Assembly: GCF_016464385.1 (NCBI RefSeq)
Contig: NZ_JADMLH010000033.1
Coordinates: 1 to 50,966, forward strand
Length of the DNA: 50,966 nt
Reading direction: 5' to 3'
From: Nucisporomicrobium flavum
GTDB lineage: Bacteria > Actinomycetota > Actinomycetes > Mycobacteriales > Micromonosporaceae
Shown: piece by piece, positions 13,989 to 23,413 of the stretch
Position numbering within the stretch: the stretch's first letter is position 1
How the letters are laid out: each line of letters starts with the position of its first letter
Notes under the pieces: model-generated
Databases searched by the model: none
Told to the model about the DNA's origin: nothing
What the model saw: only the letters and a program-made list of their open reading frames with translations
Translations under genes and position numbers: made by a program

Positions 13989-16900
13989 ATGCTCCGTACC
14001 CTCGCCGCGTCGGTCGTCCTCGCCGCCGCAGCCTTGTCCGTTCCGCAGGCGGCAGCGGCCGCCGCGGACCTGAACCTCACCCAGTACGTCAACCCGTTCA
14101 TCGGCACCGACGACAGCAACTCCCCGAACCCGGTCGGCGGCGGCGCCGGTGGCAGCACCTTCCCCGGCGCCACCGTGCCGTTCGGCATGGTGCAGTTCAG
14201 CCCCGACACCCCCACCGCGTCGCCGTCGGGCTACCGTGACCGCGACCGCACCATCGAATCGTTCAGCCTCACCCACTTCAACGGCGCCGGCTGCCCGAAC
14301 AACGAGGACATCCCGATCCTGCCGGTCACCGGCGCGCTCGGGTCCTCCCCCGGCTCGGCCTGGACCAGCTACGCGTCGGGGTACACGAAGTCCAACGAGA
14401 CCGCCTCTCCCGGCTATTACAAGAACCGGCTGGACAAGTACGGCGTGGACGCCGAGCTGAGCGCCACCACGCGGACCGGCGCGCTGCGGCTGACGTACCC
14501 CGCGTCGACCACCGCGCGGGTGCTCATCAACGCCAGCCGCTCCGCCACGGGTGACCGCGACGGCAACGTCACCATCAGCGGCAACCGCGTCTGGGGCGAG
14601 CACACCGCCGGCGGCTTCTGCGGCGGGCGGACGTTCAAGATGTACTACTCGATCCTGTTCGACCGGACCCCCACCGGCGTCGGCACGTTCAAGGGCGGCA
14701 CGGTCAGCGCCGGGTCGACCTCGACGAGCGGGACGCAGACCGGCGCGTACGTCACCTTCGACACCACGTCCAACGCCGTCGTGAACGCCACCGTCGGCAT
14801 CTCGTTCGTCAGCGTCGCCAACGCGCAGAACAACGCGACCGCCGAGGCCGCGTCCTTCGCGACCGTACGCACCAACGCGAGCAACGCCTGGAACACCGCG
14901 CTCAACCGCATCCAGGTCAGCGGCGGCAGCGCGACGGACCTGCAGAAGTTCTACACGGCGCTGTACCACGTGCTGCAGAACCCGAACGTCGCCAGCGACA
15001 CCAACGGCGAGTACCGCGGCTTCGACAATGCCGTGCACAGCGCCTCGCACCCCGTCTACCAGAACTACTCCGGCTGGGACATCTACCGGTCCTGGGCGTC
15101 GCTGGTGGCGCTGATCGCCCCGGACGTCATGAGCGACATCGTCAAGTCCATGGTGCTCGACGGCCAGCAGGGCGGCCTGCTGCCGAAGTGGTCGCACCAG
15201 AGCGTGGAGGACTTCGTGATGCCCGGCGACCCCGGGCCGATCATCGTGGGCAGCGCGTACGCGTTCGGCGTCCGCGGCTTCGACACGGCCGCCGCGCTGG
15301 CGCTGATGAAGAAGAGCGCGACCGGCGGCAGCACCCAGGGCGTGGTGCTGCGCGGCAACCAGGGCGTCTACGGCACGAACCAGTTCATCCCCGGCAACCC
15401 GTCGGAGACCCTCGAGTACGCGTCCTCCGACTTCGCCATCGCCCAGTTCGCCAAGGCCGTCGGGGACAGCGCCGGGTACGACACGTACAGCGCCCGCTCG
15501 CAGTACTGGCGGAGCCTGTTCAACGGCGAGTCGTCGTACATCCACACCCGCGACAGCGGCGGGGCGTACACCTGGCCGCTGAACCCCGCGCAGGAGAACC
15601 CGTACGTCGAGGGCAACGCGGCCCAGTACACGTGGATGGTCCCGCACAACCTCGGCGCGCTGATCACGCTCATGGGCGGCCCGCAGACCGCGGTGCAGCG
15701 CCTCGACCACCACTTCACCGAGCTCAACGGCGGCCTCGTGCGGCCGTACTTCTACATCGGCAACGAGCCGGAGCACAACGTGCCCTGGACGTACAACGCG
15801 GCGCGCAAGCCGGCCGGGGCGAGCGACGCGGTCCGCCGGGTGATGGCCGAGTCCTTCACGACCGGCGCCGGCGGCCTGCCCGGCAACGACGACCTCGGCG
15901 CCACCTCCGCCTGGTACGTCTGGTCGGCGCTCGGCTTCTACCCGGTCACCCCGGGCGCGGACACCCTCGCGGTGCACGGCGGCACGTTCTCCAGCGCGCT
16001 GATCCAGCGGGCCCCGGGCAACATCACGATCACCGGCGGCAGCGCGACGAACCGTTACGTGCAGTCGCTGTCCGTGGGTGGTTCCACCACGAGCCACAGC
16101 TATTTCCGGTACGGCGACATCGCGAACGGCGGTACGGTGGCGTTCACGATGGGGTCGAGCCCGTCGTCGTGGGGCACCGGGGCGGGCGACGTACCCCCGA
16201 GCTTCGGTGACGGGCGCTCGCAGCCGGCGGCCGAGCCGGATCTCGGGGCGAACCTGGCCCTGGGCCGCCCGACCAGCGGCTCCGCGACCTGCAACAGCTC
16301 GGAGTCCACGGCCAAGGCGGTGGACGGCGTGCTCGCGGGCAACAGCAAGTTCTGCGCCGGTACGGCCCCGCAGCAGGTGCAGGTGGACCTGGGCTCGGCG
16401 CGCACGGTGAGCTCGTTCATCGTCAAGCACGCCGGGCTGGGCGGGGAGCAGACCGGCTGGAACACCGGCGCGTACACGATCTCGACCAGCACCGACGGCA
16501 CGAGCTGGAGCAACGCGGTCACGGTGACCAGCTCCCGGGCAAGCCGGACGTACACGCCGATCGTGGCGCGCACCGCCCGCTACGTCCGCCTGGACATCAC
16601 CCAGCCGGCCAACGACGGCAACACCGCGGCCCGCGTGTACGAGCTCGAGGTGTACGGCAGCAGCAGCGCCCCCACCGACCTCGCCCTGCGCCGGCCGTCC
16701 GCGGCCGACTCGTCGTGCGGAGCGAACGAGGGCGCGGACAAGGCGTTCAACGGCAGCTGGCTCGCCGGCTGGACCGACAAGTGGTGCTCCCAGGGCTCGG
16801 CCAAGTGGCTGCAGACCGATCTGGGGAGCAAGCAGCGGGTGTCCACTGTGGTGATCCGACACGCCGGAGCGGGCGGCGAATATCCGGCGTGGAACACGCG

Positions 16901-17087
16901 GGACTTCGACGTCCAGACCTCGGACGACGGGTCCTCGTGGACCACCCGGGCGCAGGTTCGCGGCAACACGGCGGACTCGACGTCCACCACGGTGAACGTC
17001 GATGCCCGCTATGTTCGTATAGCCGTGGTGACGCCCGCTTCTGACGGCAACACCGCGGCGCGCATCTACGAGGTGCTGGTGAACTAG
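13989..17087 (+). CDS. secreted GH92 alpha-mannosidase with two F5/8 type C (CBM32-like) domains
   Basis: 1032 residues. A Sec signal peptide (about 1-26, ending AAAAA) precedes a GH92 catalytic region (about 30-735) with QYVNPFIGTDDSNS, GGSTFPGATVPFGMVQ, HFNGAGCPN and YSGWDIYRSW. Further on are GNEPEHNVPWTYN and PGNDDLGATSAWYVWSALGFYPV. GH92 enzymes are calcium-dependent exo-mannosidases acting mainly on alpha-1,2 and related links. Two discoidin-like domains follow (about 750-888 and 896-1032), both with NLALGRP/DLALRRPS starts and DGNTAAR-YE-EV ends; these usually bind sugars. GGAAGGGA precedes the ATG. Substrate might be fungal or yeast mannan (inference). Confidence 0.94.
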   Translation: MLRTLAASVVLAAAALSVPQAAAAAADLNLTQYVNPFIGTDDSNSPNPVGGGAGGSTFPGATVPFGMVQFSPDTPTASPSGYRDRDRTIESFSLTHFNGAGCPNNEDIPILPVTGALGSSPGSAWTSYASGYTKSNETASPGYYKNRLDKYGVDAELSATTRTGALRLTYPASTTARVLINASRSATGDRDGNVTISGNRVWGEHTAGGFCGGRTFKMYYSILFDRTPTGVGTFKGGTVSAGSTSTSGTQTGAYVTFDTTSNAVVNATVGISFVSVANAQNNATAEAASFATVRTNASNAWNTALNRIQVSGGSATDLQKFYTALYHVLQNPNVASDTNGEYRGFDNAVHSASHPVYQNYSGWDIYRSWASLVALIAPDVMSDIVKSMVLDGQQGGLLPKWSHQSVEDFVMPGDPGPIIVGSAYAFGVRGFDTAAALALMKKSATGGSTQGVVLRGNQGVYGTNQFIPGNPSETLEYASSDFAIAQFAKAVGDSAGYDTYSARSQYWRSLFNGESSYIHTRDSGGAYTWPLNPAQENPYVEGNAAQYTWMVPHNLGALITLMGGPQTAVQRLDHHFTELNGGLVRPYFYIGNEPEHNVPWTYNAARKPAGASDAVRRVMAESFTTGAGGLPGNDDLGATSAWYVWSALGFYPVTPGADTLAVHGGTFSSALIQRAPGNITITGGSATNRYVQSLSVGGSTTSHSYFRYGDIANGGTVAFTMGSSPSSWGTGAGDVPPSFGDGRSQPAAEPDLGANLALGRPTSGSATCNSSESTAKAVDGVLAGNSKFCAGTAPQQVQVDLGSARTVSSFIVKHAGLGGEQTGWNTGAYTISTSTDGTSWSNAVTVTSSRASRTYTPIVARTARYVRLDITQPANDGNTAARVYELEVYGSSSAPTDLALRRPSAADSSCGANEGADKAFNGSWLAGWTDKWCSQGSAKWLQTDLGSKQRVSTVVIRHAGAGGEYPAWNTRDFDVQTSDDGSSWTTRAQVRGNTADSTSTTVNVDARYVRIAVVTPASDGNTAARIYEVLVN

Positions 17088-17119
17088 GGGCCTCGTGGAC
17101 CAGGGGGGCCAAGGTCCCC

Positions 17120-17152
17120 GGGGTGGGGGTCGGGTCCCGCGACTCCCACCCC
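17120..17152. terminator. bidirectional hairpin terminator
   Basis: Arms 17120-17132 (GGGGTGGGGGTCG) and 17140-17152 (CGACTCCCACCCC) form a 13-pair stem with one G-U pair and a seven-base loop. It lies between the converging GH92 and PhoD genes, so it probably ends transcription from both sides. As is common in high-GC actinomycetes there is no T tract. Confidence 0.7.
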
Positions 17153-17161
17153 GGGCCGTTC

Positions 17162-18808
17162 TCAGCCGGCCGGCGCCGGCTCCTGGCGGATCCGCGAGGA
17201 GCCGGTGCCGACCGACCAGCCCGCCACCCACCGCGCGGCGGTGTCGCGCTTCGTCCGGTCGGCGAGGTGGAACCAGTCCATCCGGCAGCGGTCGGTGGTC
17301 ACCTCCAGCACGCCGTAGCCGTGCCCGTCCATCTCCACCCACTTGACGTGCGGGTTCGTCGCCCGGATCAGGTCCGCGGCGAGCCTGCTGAGCGGGCCGC
17401 CGGCCGGGGTGTGCAGGAAGTCGTCGAGGTTGTCGCTGGTCACCGACGGCACGACGAACTCGGCGGCGGCCGGGTTGCGCGGGCCGGTGTCGCGGGTGGT
17501 CAGCTCGTTGGCCCAGGACGTGTGGATGTCGCCGGTCAGGAACACCACGTCGCGGGTACGGGCGGCGCGCAGCGCGTCGACCAGCCGTTCCCGGTCGGCG
17601 TTGTAGCCGTCCCACTGGTCGGGGTTGAGCACCACGCCGTTGTCCGGCAGGCCCAGCAGGTCGCCGAGCGGCCCGAGCAGCCAGGCCGGCAGCGTGGCCA
17701 GGTCGAGCCGCGAGATCATCACAGGGTTGCCGACCAGCTTCCACCGGGCCGTGCTGGCGATCAGCCCGTCGGTCAGCCACCGCAGCTGGTCCTCGCCGGC
17801 GATCGTCCGGTCCGGGTCGTCGACGTCGTCACCCGTGCGGTCCGCCTGCTCCGAGCGGTACGAGCGCAGGTCCAGCATGGACAGCTCAAACAGCGTGCCG
17901 TAGCGCAGCCGGCGGTAGATGTGGCCGTCGGCGCCGAGGCGTACGGGCATCCACTCCGCGTACGCCTGCCGCGAGGCCGCCACCCGCGCCCCGAAGTCGC
18001 CCTCGGTGCCCGGGGTGTGGTTCTCCGCGCCGCCGCTCCACATGTCGTTGGCGACCTCGTGGTCGTCCCACGTGATGATCCACGGCACCGAGGCGTGCAG
18101 CGCCTGCAGGTCGGGGTCGGTCTTGTGCAGCGCGTGGCGGATCCGGTAGTCCTGCAGCGTCAGGGTCTCGTGCTCGGGCTTCGTGGGTCGGACCACCACG
18201 TCGCCGGCCGCGAAGTCGCCGGTGCCGTACTCGTAGATGTAGTCGCCGAGGTGCACCACGAGGTTGAGGTCGCCGCGCTCGGCCAGGTGCCGGTACGCGG
18301 CGAAGTAGCCCGCCTCCCAGTTGGCGCAGGACACCACGCCCATCCGCAGCCGGGCGATCGCGGCGTCCGCTGCCGGTGCGGTCATCGTGCGCCCGGCCGG
18401 CGACCAGCTGCCGTCCAGCCCGAAGCGGAACCAGTACGTGGTGGCGGGGGTCAGCCCCGACACGTCGACCTTGACGGTGTGGTCGCGGGCCGGGCCGGTG
18501 CGCACCTCCCCGGCCTGCACGACCGTGGCGAAGTCCGCGTCGGCGGCGATCTGCCACGCGACCGTGACCTCCGGGCCGGCGCCCGAGCCGGGCACCGACT
18601 CCGGGGTGGGGGTGACGCGGGTCCACAGCAGGATGCCGCCGGGCAGCGGATCGCCGGAGGCGACGCCGTGCTGGAAGGGGCCGGCCGCAGCGTGGGCCTC
18701 GGCGGGCCGGGTCGCGGCGGCTACCAGGCCGGCGCCGGCGGACAGGCCGGCGAGACGCAGAAGGGTGCGGCGATCGACCGCACCCTTGGCGTGGGAATCG
18801 ACAGTCAT
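17162..18808 (-). CDS. phoD: PhoD-family alkaline phosphatase, Tat-exported
   Basis: 548-residue secreted phosphodiesterase/monoesterase that releases phosphate from organic esters. A twin-arginine signal (DRRTLLRLAG at about 12-21, then hydrophobic, ending AHAAA) marks Tat export, as usual for this calcium/iron enzyme. An N-terminal fibronectin-like PhoD domain (about 45-145, FQHGVASGDPLP start) precedes the metallophosphatase core. That core has VVSCANWEAGYF, HLGDYIYEYG, WDDHEVANDMW, the VGNPVMI segment and FLTGDIHTSW. Start ATG at 18808. Phosphate control is likely from function; a partial PHO-box-like repeat lies upstream. Confidence 0.95.
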   Translation of the reverse strand: MTVDSHAKGAVDRRTLLRLAGLSAGAGLVAAATRPAEAHAAAGPFQHGVASGDPLPGGILLWTRVTPTPESVPGSGAGPEVTVAWQIAADADFATVVQAGEVRTGPARDHTVKVDVSGLTPATTYWFRFGLDGSWSPAGRTMTAPAADAAIARLRMGVVSCANWEAGYFAAYRHLAERGDLNLVVHLGDYIYEYGTGDFAAGDVVVRPTKPEHETLTLQDYRIRHALHKTDPDLQALHASVPWIITWDDHEVANDMWSGGAENHTPGTEGDFGARVAASRQAYAEWMPVRLGADGHIYRRLRYGTLFELSMLDLRSYRSEQADRTGDDVDDPDRTIAGEDQLRWLTDGLIASTARWKLVGNPVMISRLDLATLPAWLLGPLGDLLGLPDNGVVLNPDQWDGYNADRERLVDALRAARTRDVVFLTGDIHTSWANELTTRDTGPRNPAAAEFVVPSVTSDNLDDFLHTPAGGPLSRLAADLIRATNPHVKWVEMDGHGYGVLEVTTDRCRMDWFHLADRTKRDTAARWVAGWSVGTGSSRIRQEPAPAG

Positions 18809-18859
18809 GAAGCTCTCTGTAGCAGAGCCGCACGCCGTCAAGGCCCGTTTCTGACGGAT

Positions 18860-18881
18860 GTTCGACGACGGTTCACCCGTG
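18860..18881 (+). promoter_or_regulatory. PHO-box-like 11-bp direct repeat (candidate)
   Basis: Two adjacent 11-bp units start GTTC: GTTCGACGACG (18860-18870) and GTTCACCCGTG (18871-18881). The second matches the Streptomyces PhoP repeat core GTTCACCC; the first keeps only GTTC. They sit 52 bases before the phoD start but in the opposite orientation to phoD, which weakens the case. A TTGACG (minus strand, about 18837-18842) is nearby. Confidence 0.3.
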
Positions 18882-18882
18882 C

Positions 18883-19296
18883 TTACTCGGAGATCGCGTC
18901 GATGAGGTCGCCGACCGGGCGGTCCGGCAGCGCCCGGGCCACGTCGGCCACGGCGACGATGCCGACCAGCTGGTGGCCGTCGATGACCGGCAGCCGGCGC
19001 ACCTTGTGCTGCGACATCGTGCGCAGGATCTCCTGCGCGTCGTCGTCCGCGCCGATCGTCACCGGCTTGCCCTCGCCGAGCTCGCCGGCCGTGCAGTCGG
19101 CCGGGTTGCGGTCCCGGGCGAGCACCTTCACCACGATGTCGCGGTCGGTGACCATGCCCTTGAGCCGGTTGTCCTCGCCGCAGATGGGCAGCGAGCCGAC
19201 ACCGAGCTCGGCCATCTTGTGCGCGGCCTGGGCGAGCGTCTCCTTCTCGCCGACGCAGGTGACGTCGGCCGTCATGATCTCGCGGGCTGTGGGCAT
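18883..19296 (-). CDS. CBS-pair protein
   Basis: 137 residues made of two CBS domains (about 7-60 and 73-128), each with the usual motif: GSLPICGEDNRLKGMVTDRDIV and RRLPVIDGHQLVGIVAVADVA. CBS pairs bind adenosyl ligands (AMP, ATP, SAM) and sense energy state; stand-alone pairs like Hrp1 of Mycobacterium tuberculosis are induced by hypoxia. AAAGGAG lies 7 bases before the ATG at 19296. It is downstream of the NAD(P)H-hydrate dehydratase gene with a 48-base gap, so cotranscription is possible. Confidence 0.92.
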   Translation of the reverse strand: MPTAREIMTADVTCVGEKETLAQAAHKMAELGVGSLPICGEDNRLKGMVTDRDIVVKVLARDRNPADCTAGELGEGKPVTIGADDDAQEILRTMSQHKVRRLPVIDGHQLVGIVAVADVARALPDRPVGDLIDAISE

Positions 19297-19344
19297 GTGT
19301 CGCTCCTTTCACTCGGTGTGTTCGTCCTCGTCGATGTACCCGGC

Positions 19345-20214
19345 TCAGACCGTGGCAATCGTGTACGCCACCTCGTCCACGAGCTCGCGGGCGAGGAAGC
19401 CCGTACGGCCGAACCGGGGTGCCAGCCGCTGGCCGCTGACCGCGTGCGCGAACGCGCCCCAGCAGGCGGCCTGTGCCGGTTCGGCGCCGCGGCCCAGCAG
19501 CCCGGCGACGATCCCGGCGCGCACGTCGCCGCTGCCGGAGGTGCCCAGGCCGGCGTCGCCGCTCTCCTCGCGCCAGGCCCGGCCGTCCGGGTCGGCGATG
19601 TGGCCGTACAGCGAGACCGTGGCCCCGTAGCGGCGGGCCAGCTCCATCGCCTCGGCGGCGAGGTCGTCCCTGGTCGCGCGGCCCAGCAGGTGCTCGGCCT
19701 CCGTGACGTTCGGGGTCAGCACGGCGGACTGGGGGCGGTCGGCGAGCAGGCCGGGCTCCTTGCTGAGGGCGCCCAGGGCGTACGCGTCCAGCACCACGGA
19801 GGCGTCCTTGCCGGCGGCGTCCAGGACCCTGTGCAGCAGCCGCTGGGTCTCCTCGATGTCGTCGAGCCCACAGCCGATCGCCAGCACGTCCGCCGTGGCC
19901 GCCATCTCCAGCAGGTGGTCGGGCACGTCGCCGAGAACCGAGCCGCCGTCGTTCTCGGGCAGGCCCACGACCTTCGCCTCGGGCACGGCGATGCTCAGCG
20001 CCGTCGCGGTCGAGCCGGTCACCGCCAGCTGCAACCGGCCCGCCCCGGCGCGAAGGGCGGCGACCCCGGCGAGCAGCACCGCACCCGGCGTGTACCGGGA
20101 ACCGCCGATCACCAGGACCGTGCCGCGCGCCTCCTTGCTCCCCTGCGGGCTGGGCAGCGGCCACTCCCGCAGCAGTTGCGGGGTGATGACCCGTTCCTCA
20201 GACCGGCTCGGCAT
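19345..20214 (-). CDS. nnrD: ADP-dependent (S)-NAD(P)H-hydrate dehydratase
   Basis: 289-residue ribokinase-fold repair enzyme that dehydrates damaged NADHX/NADPHX back to NAD(P)H, using ADP. Visible motifs are KEARGTVLVIGGSRYTPGAVLLAG near residues 22-45, IGCGLDD (about 118-124), VLDAYALGAL and the family's SGSGDVRAGIVAGLLGRG near residue 225. It lacks the N-terminal epimerase (NnrE) domain often fused to it, so that activity must be elsewhere. ATG at 20214 preceded by AGGAGG. The gene overlaps the end of the histidine phosphatase gene by 17 bases, indicating an operon. Confidence 0.93.
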   Translation of the reverse strand: MPSRSEERVITPQLLREWPLPSPQGSKEARGTVLVIGGSRYTPGAVLLAGVAALRAGAGRLQLAVTGSTATALSIAVPEAKVVGLPENDGGSVLGDVPDHLLEMAATADVLAIGCGLDDIEETQRLLHRVLDAAGKDASVVLDAYALGALSKEPGLLADRPQSAVLTPNVTEAEHLLGRATRDDLAAEAMELARRYGATVSLYGHIADPDGRAWREESGDAGLGTSGSGDVRAGIVAGLLGRGAEPAQAACWGAFAHAVSGQRLAPRFGRTGFLARELVDEVAYTIATV

Positions 20215-20926
20215 CGACGTCCTCCTGCTTGGTCGGCGGCGTCCCCACGTCGTGCAGGTGGGAGACGTCGTTGAACAGCTCCGGCCGCAGCTCGCCGCCG
20301 TGGCGCCGCCACGTGCTGATCGAGCAGTTCGCCATGGTGGTGGCGTGGGCGATCTCCATCAGCCGGGCCTCGCTGAGCTCCTCGGCCAGGTAGCGGACGA
20401 GGAACGCCGTGGCCTCGTGGCCGAAGCACAGCACCCGGCCGCCGGGGTGGTCCTCGCGCACCTCGCGCAGCAGGGCGCGCAGGCGCAGCAGCACGTCGGC
20501 CCACGACTCGCCGCCGGGCGGACGGTAGTAGAACTTGCCGAGGCGAGCGCGGCGGGCGTACTCGCCGGGCAGCCGGGCCTGCACGCCGCGCCCGGTCAGC
20601 AGGTCCAGGACGCCGAGCTCGCGGTCGCGCAGCCGCTCGTCGACGACCGTCGGCACGCCGCTGCCCTCCAGCGCCAGCTCCGCGGTCTGCCGCGTCCGCA
20701 GGTACGGCGACACCACGGCCAGCTCGGGCCGTTCGTCGTCGCCGAGCCCCGCGAGCCACTTGCCGACCGCGCGGGCCTGCTCGCGGCCCAGCTCCGACAG
20801 GGGTACGTCGGCGTCGCGCTCCGGGATGTCGATGGCTTCGAGCCCGCCGGTCTCCGCGTCCTGGGCGATGACGTTGCCGGTGCTCTGGCCGTGCCGGACC
20901 AGACCCAGCCACTGCAATTGCTCCAT
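20198..20926 (-). CDS. histidine phosphatase superfamily protein
   Basis: 242 residues with the RHG motif in GLVRHGQSTGN (about 8-18), which carries the phosphorylated histidine. Further matches are PLSELGREQARAVGKWL, the SPYLRTRQTA arginine segment, RELG, and FGHEATAF with the second catalytic histidine. Members dephosphorylate sugar phosphates, nucleotides or proteins; the substrate is not predictable here. AAGGAG lies upstream of the ATG at 20926. Cotranscribed with nnrD, and divergent from the GGDEF-EAL gene. Confidence 0.9.
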   Translation of the reverse strand: MEQLQWLGLVRHGQSTGNVIAQDAETGGLEAIDIPERDADVPLSELGREQARAVGKWLAGLGDDERPELAVVSPYLRTRQTAELALEGSGVPTVVDERLRDRELGVLDLLTGRGVQARLPGEYARRARLGKFYYRPPGGESWADVLLRLRALLREVREDHPGGRVLCFGHEATAFLVRYLAEELSEARLMEIAHATTMANCSISTWRRHGGELRPELFNDVSHLHDVGTPPTKQEDVDAEPV

Positions 20927-21033
20927 GAGGTGGCTCCTTACCCCGCGGAGGCGCCCGTACGCGGCCCGGCTGTGCCCCGGATCTCCCCGGCATTTGTCTT
21001 CAGGTCCGTACGCGCCGCACCGATGGTCCGGCC

Positions 21034-23328
21034 ATGCCCGTACGCGACCGCCTGCCCCTGATCACGGGTGCCGTGCTGCTCGCGTACAGCCTCGTCCGGT
21101 TCGCGGTGGGCTTCTTCATCGAGTTCCGGCTGCCCGTGACGGGGTGGCTGCCGCTGCCGGTGATGTCGCTGCTGGCCGCGTACGCCTGCCTCCGGGCCTC
21201 GCGCCGCACCGACCTGGACGCGGCGACGCGCCGGTTCTGGAGGCATGCGACGGCCTGCTGCGTCCTGCTCGCCGTGACTGTCTCGATCAACGCGCACGAT
21301 GCCCTCGGAGCCGAGGGTGGCTTCCAGCGGATCAGCACGCTCGCCGCCTGCCTGTACATGGTCATCCTGGGCTTCGCGGTCTGGGCGCTGCTGCGGCTGC
21401 CCGCCTGGGAACGGTCCCGGTCGGAGTGGGTGCGTTTCGGGCTCGACACCGGCATCATCCTGATCACCACCGGCGTGCTGATCTGGCACTTCTCGCTGAC
21501 CCGGACGGAGGCGTGGGCCTCGCAGACCGGTACGGCGCTGCCCGTGCTGGCCATCGCCATGGTCGCCTCGGTGTCGATGATCGCGTTCACCAAGGTCGCG
21601 TTCGCCGGCGCGGGCGAGCTGGACCGGCGCGCCATGCACCTGCTGTCGTTCGGCACCGGCGCGGCGGCCGCCTCGGCGTCGCTCATGCCATTTCTGGAGT
21701 CGCGGCCGCAGCTCAACACCGGCTTCCTCGCCGTACCGATCGCCACGTTCTGCGCCCAGCTGTCCGCGCTGCGGCAGGCGCGGAGCGCGGGCGACGCGCA
21801 GGCCGCCCGCCCGGTGCCGCGGCGCTTCAGCGTGGTGCCGTACCTGGCCGTGGCCGGGATGGACGCGATGCTGCTCGGCACGGACATCACCCACTCCGCC
21901 GAGGGCAGGACCATCGCCGCCGCCACGGTCGCGATCACGGCGTTGGTCGTCGTCCGGCAGATCACCACGCTGCGGGAGAACACCCGCCTGCTCGAGACGG
22001 TCGACGCCAACCTGCGCCAGTTGCGCGACTACCAGGTCCAGCTAGCCCACCAGGTCCGGCACGACACACTCACCGAGATCGCCAACCGGGCCAGCTTCGA
22101 GGAGCAGGTCACCCGCCAGCTCGGCGCCGGCGAGGAGTTCCTCGTCGCCCTGCTCGACCTGGACGACTTCAAGGTCGTCAACGACCGGCTCGGGCACGGC
22201 ACCGGCGACGCGCTGCTCAAGGCGGTGAGCCGGCGGCTGCACAACCGGTTGCGCGACGTCGACACGGTCGCGCGCCTCGGCGGGGACGAGTTCACGCTGC
22301 TGCTGCCAGGGCTGACCGGCGACGAGGCCGCCACGCTGCTGCAGCGGCTGGTCCGCGCCGTCCAGGAGCCGCTGCTGATCGAGGGGCACGAGATGGTCCC
22401 GCGGATCAGCATCGGGGTCACCGCGAGCATCCCCGGCGACACCCCCGGGGAGCTGCTGCGCCGCGCCGACGTCGCCATGTACGCGGCCAAGAACGCCGGC
22501 GGCGGCCGCTGGGCCTGGTTCGACCCGGCGATGGACCGGCTCGCCGACCAGGACGCCCGGCTCGGCGCGGACCTGCGCCAGGCCCTGGCCCGCGACGAAC
22601 TGCGCGTGCTCTACCAGCCGATCGTCGAACTGCCCCACGGCGGCATCGTCGGTGTCGAGGCGCTGCTGCGCTGGCGGCACGCCCGGCACGGCGACGTCTC
22701 CCCCGCGGTGTTCATCCCGCTCGCCGAGCGCAACGGCACGATCATCGAGCTGGGCCGCTGGGTGTTCGAGCAGGTCGTCGCGCAGACGGCCGCGTGGCAG
22801 CGGCAGTACGGCGCCGCCGCACCCGGGCGGGTCAGCGTCAACGTCTCCGCGCGGCAGCTGCGGGAACCCGGCTTCGTCGAGGAGATCGCCGCGGCGGTCC
22901 GCAGCGCCGGCGTGGACCCCGGCGTGCTCGTCGCCGAGGTCACCGAGACCGCCGTGCTCGGCACCGGCGCCGCGCTCGAGGCGGTCCGCGACCTCAGCAC
23001 GCTGGGCATCCGCGTCGCGCTCGACGACTTCGGCACCGGCCAGTCGTCGCTGAGCCTGCTCGTCGACTGCCCGGTGCACGTGCTCAAAGTCGACAAGTCC
23101 TTCGTTGACGGGGTCACCACGAGGAGCCCGCAGGCGGTCATCGTGGACCACCTCATCGGCATCACCTCGGGGCTGCGGATCCAGGCCGTCGCCGAGGGCG
23201 TGGAGACCGCCGACCAGGCCGAGCGCCTGCACCAGGCCGGCTACCGGTACGCGCAGGGCTTCCACTTCGCGCGCCCGATGACCGGCGAGGACGTCGGCCG
23301 GCTGCTGCGGCCCGCCGTACCCACCTGA
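21034..23328 (+). CDS. membrane GGDEF-EAL protein (c-di-GMP synthesis and breakdown)
   Basis: 764 residues. The N-terminal third (about 8-300) has around eight to nine membrane helices without a recognised sensor family. A helical linker leads to the GGDEF domain (about 335-495; active site RLGGDEF near 413) and the EAL domain (about 510-755). In the EAL domain GVEALLRW, NVSARQL, EVTET, DDFGTGQSSL, LKVDKSFVD, AEGVET and GYRYAQGFHFARP are all present. Both active sites look intact, so it may make and degrade cyclic di-GMP, with the balance set by its membrane part. Cyclic di-GMP controls development through BldD in actinomycetes. Confidence 0.95.
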   Translation: MPVRDRLPLITGAVLLAYSLVRFAVGFFIEFRLPVTGWLPLPVMSLLAAYACLRASRRTDLDAATRRFWRHATACCVLLAVTVSINAHDALGAEGGFQRISTLAACLYMVILGFAVWALLRLPAWERSRSEWVRFGLDTGIILITTGVLIWHFSLTRTEAWASQTGTALPVLAIAMVASVSMIAFTKVAFAGAGELDRRAMHLLSFGTGAAAASASLMPFLESRPQLNTGFLAVPIATFCAQLSALRQARSAGDAQAARPVPRRFSVVPYLAVAGMDAMLLGTDITHSAEGRTIAAATVAITALVVVRQITTLRENTRLLETVDANLRQLRDYQVQLAHQVRHDTLTEIANRASFEEQVTRQLGAGEEFLVALLDLDDFKVVNDRLGHGTGDALLKAVSRRLHNRLRDVDTVARLGGDEFTLLLPGLTGDEAATLLQRLVRAVQEPLLIEGHEMVPRISIGVTASIPGDTPGELLRRADVAMYAAKNAGGGRWAWFDPAMDRLADQDARLGADLRQALARDELRVLYQPIVELPHGGIVGVEALLRWRHARHGDVSPAVFIPLAERNGTIIELGRWVFEQVVAQTAAWQRQYGAAAPGRVSVNVSARQLREPGFVEEIAAAVRSAGVDPGVLVAEVTETAVLGTGAALEAVRDLSTLGIRVALDDFGTGQSSLSLLVDCPVHVLKVDKSFVDGVTTRSPQAVIVDHLIGITSGLRIQAVAEGVETADQAERLHQAGYRYAQGFHFARPMTGEDVGRLLRPAVPT

Positions 23329-23348
23329 TCGTTCTCGGTTCGCGTCCG

Positions 23349-23371
23349 GGCCTTCTCGTCTTGCGAAGGCC
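23349..23371 (+). terminator. hairpin after the GGDEF-EAL gene
   Basis: GGCCTTC (23349-23355) and GAAGGCC (23365-23371) form a perfect seven-pair stem with a nine-base loop, 21 bases after the stop. No T tract follows. It may separate this gene from the sugar importer operon. Confidence 0.4.
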
Positions 23372-23413
23372 GATCCCTGGACCGGGCCCGCGCCGCGACG
23401 GCAGGCTCCGTTC

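Noticed and set aside
13932..17780. Very long minus-strand open frame (1282 codons) across the GH92 gene
   Set aside because: It lies opposite a full GH92 enzyme with signal peptide and binding domains; its protein is Arg/Val/Ala-rich with no domain. High-GC antisense frames stay open by base composition.
17162..20164. 1000-codon frame joining PhoD with upstream sequence
   Set aside because: Only the last 548 residues are PhoD with its own Tat signal and ATG; the upstream part is antisense-like low-complexity overlapping the CBS and nnrD genes.
21034..23328. Degenerate GGDEF or EAL domain
   Set aside because: Signature residues of both domains are present (GGDEF; EAL, DDFGTG, KxD, EGVE), so there is no reason to call either inactive.
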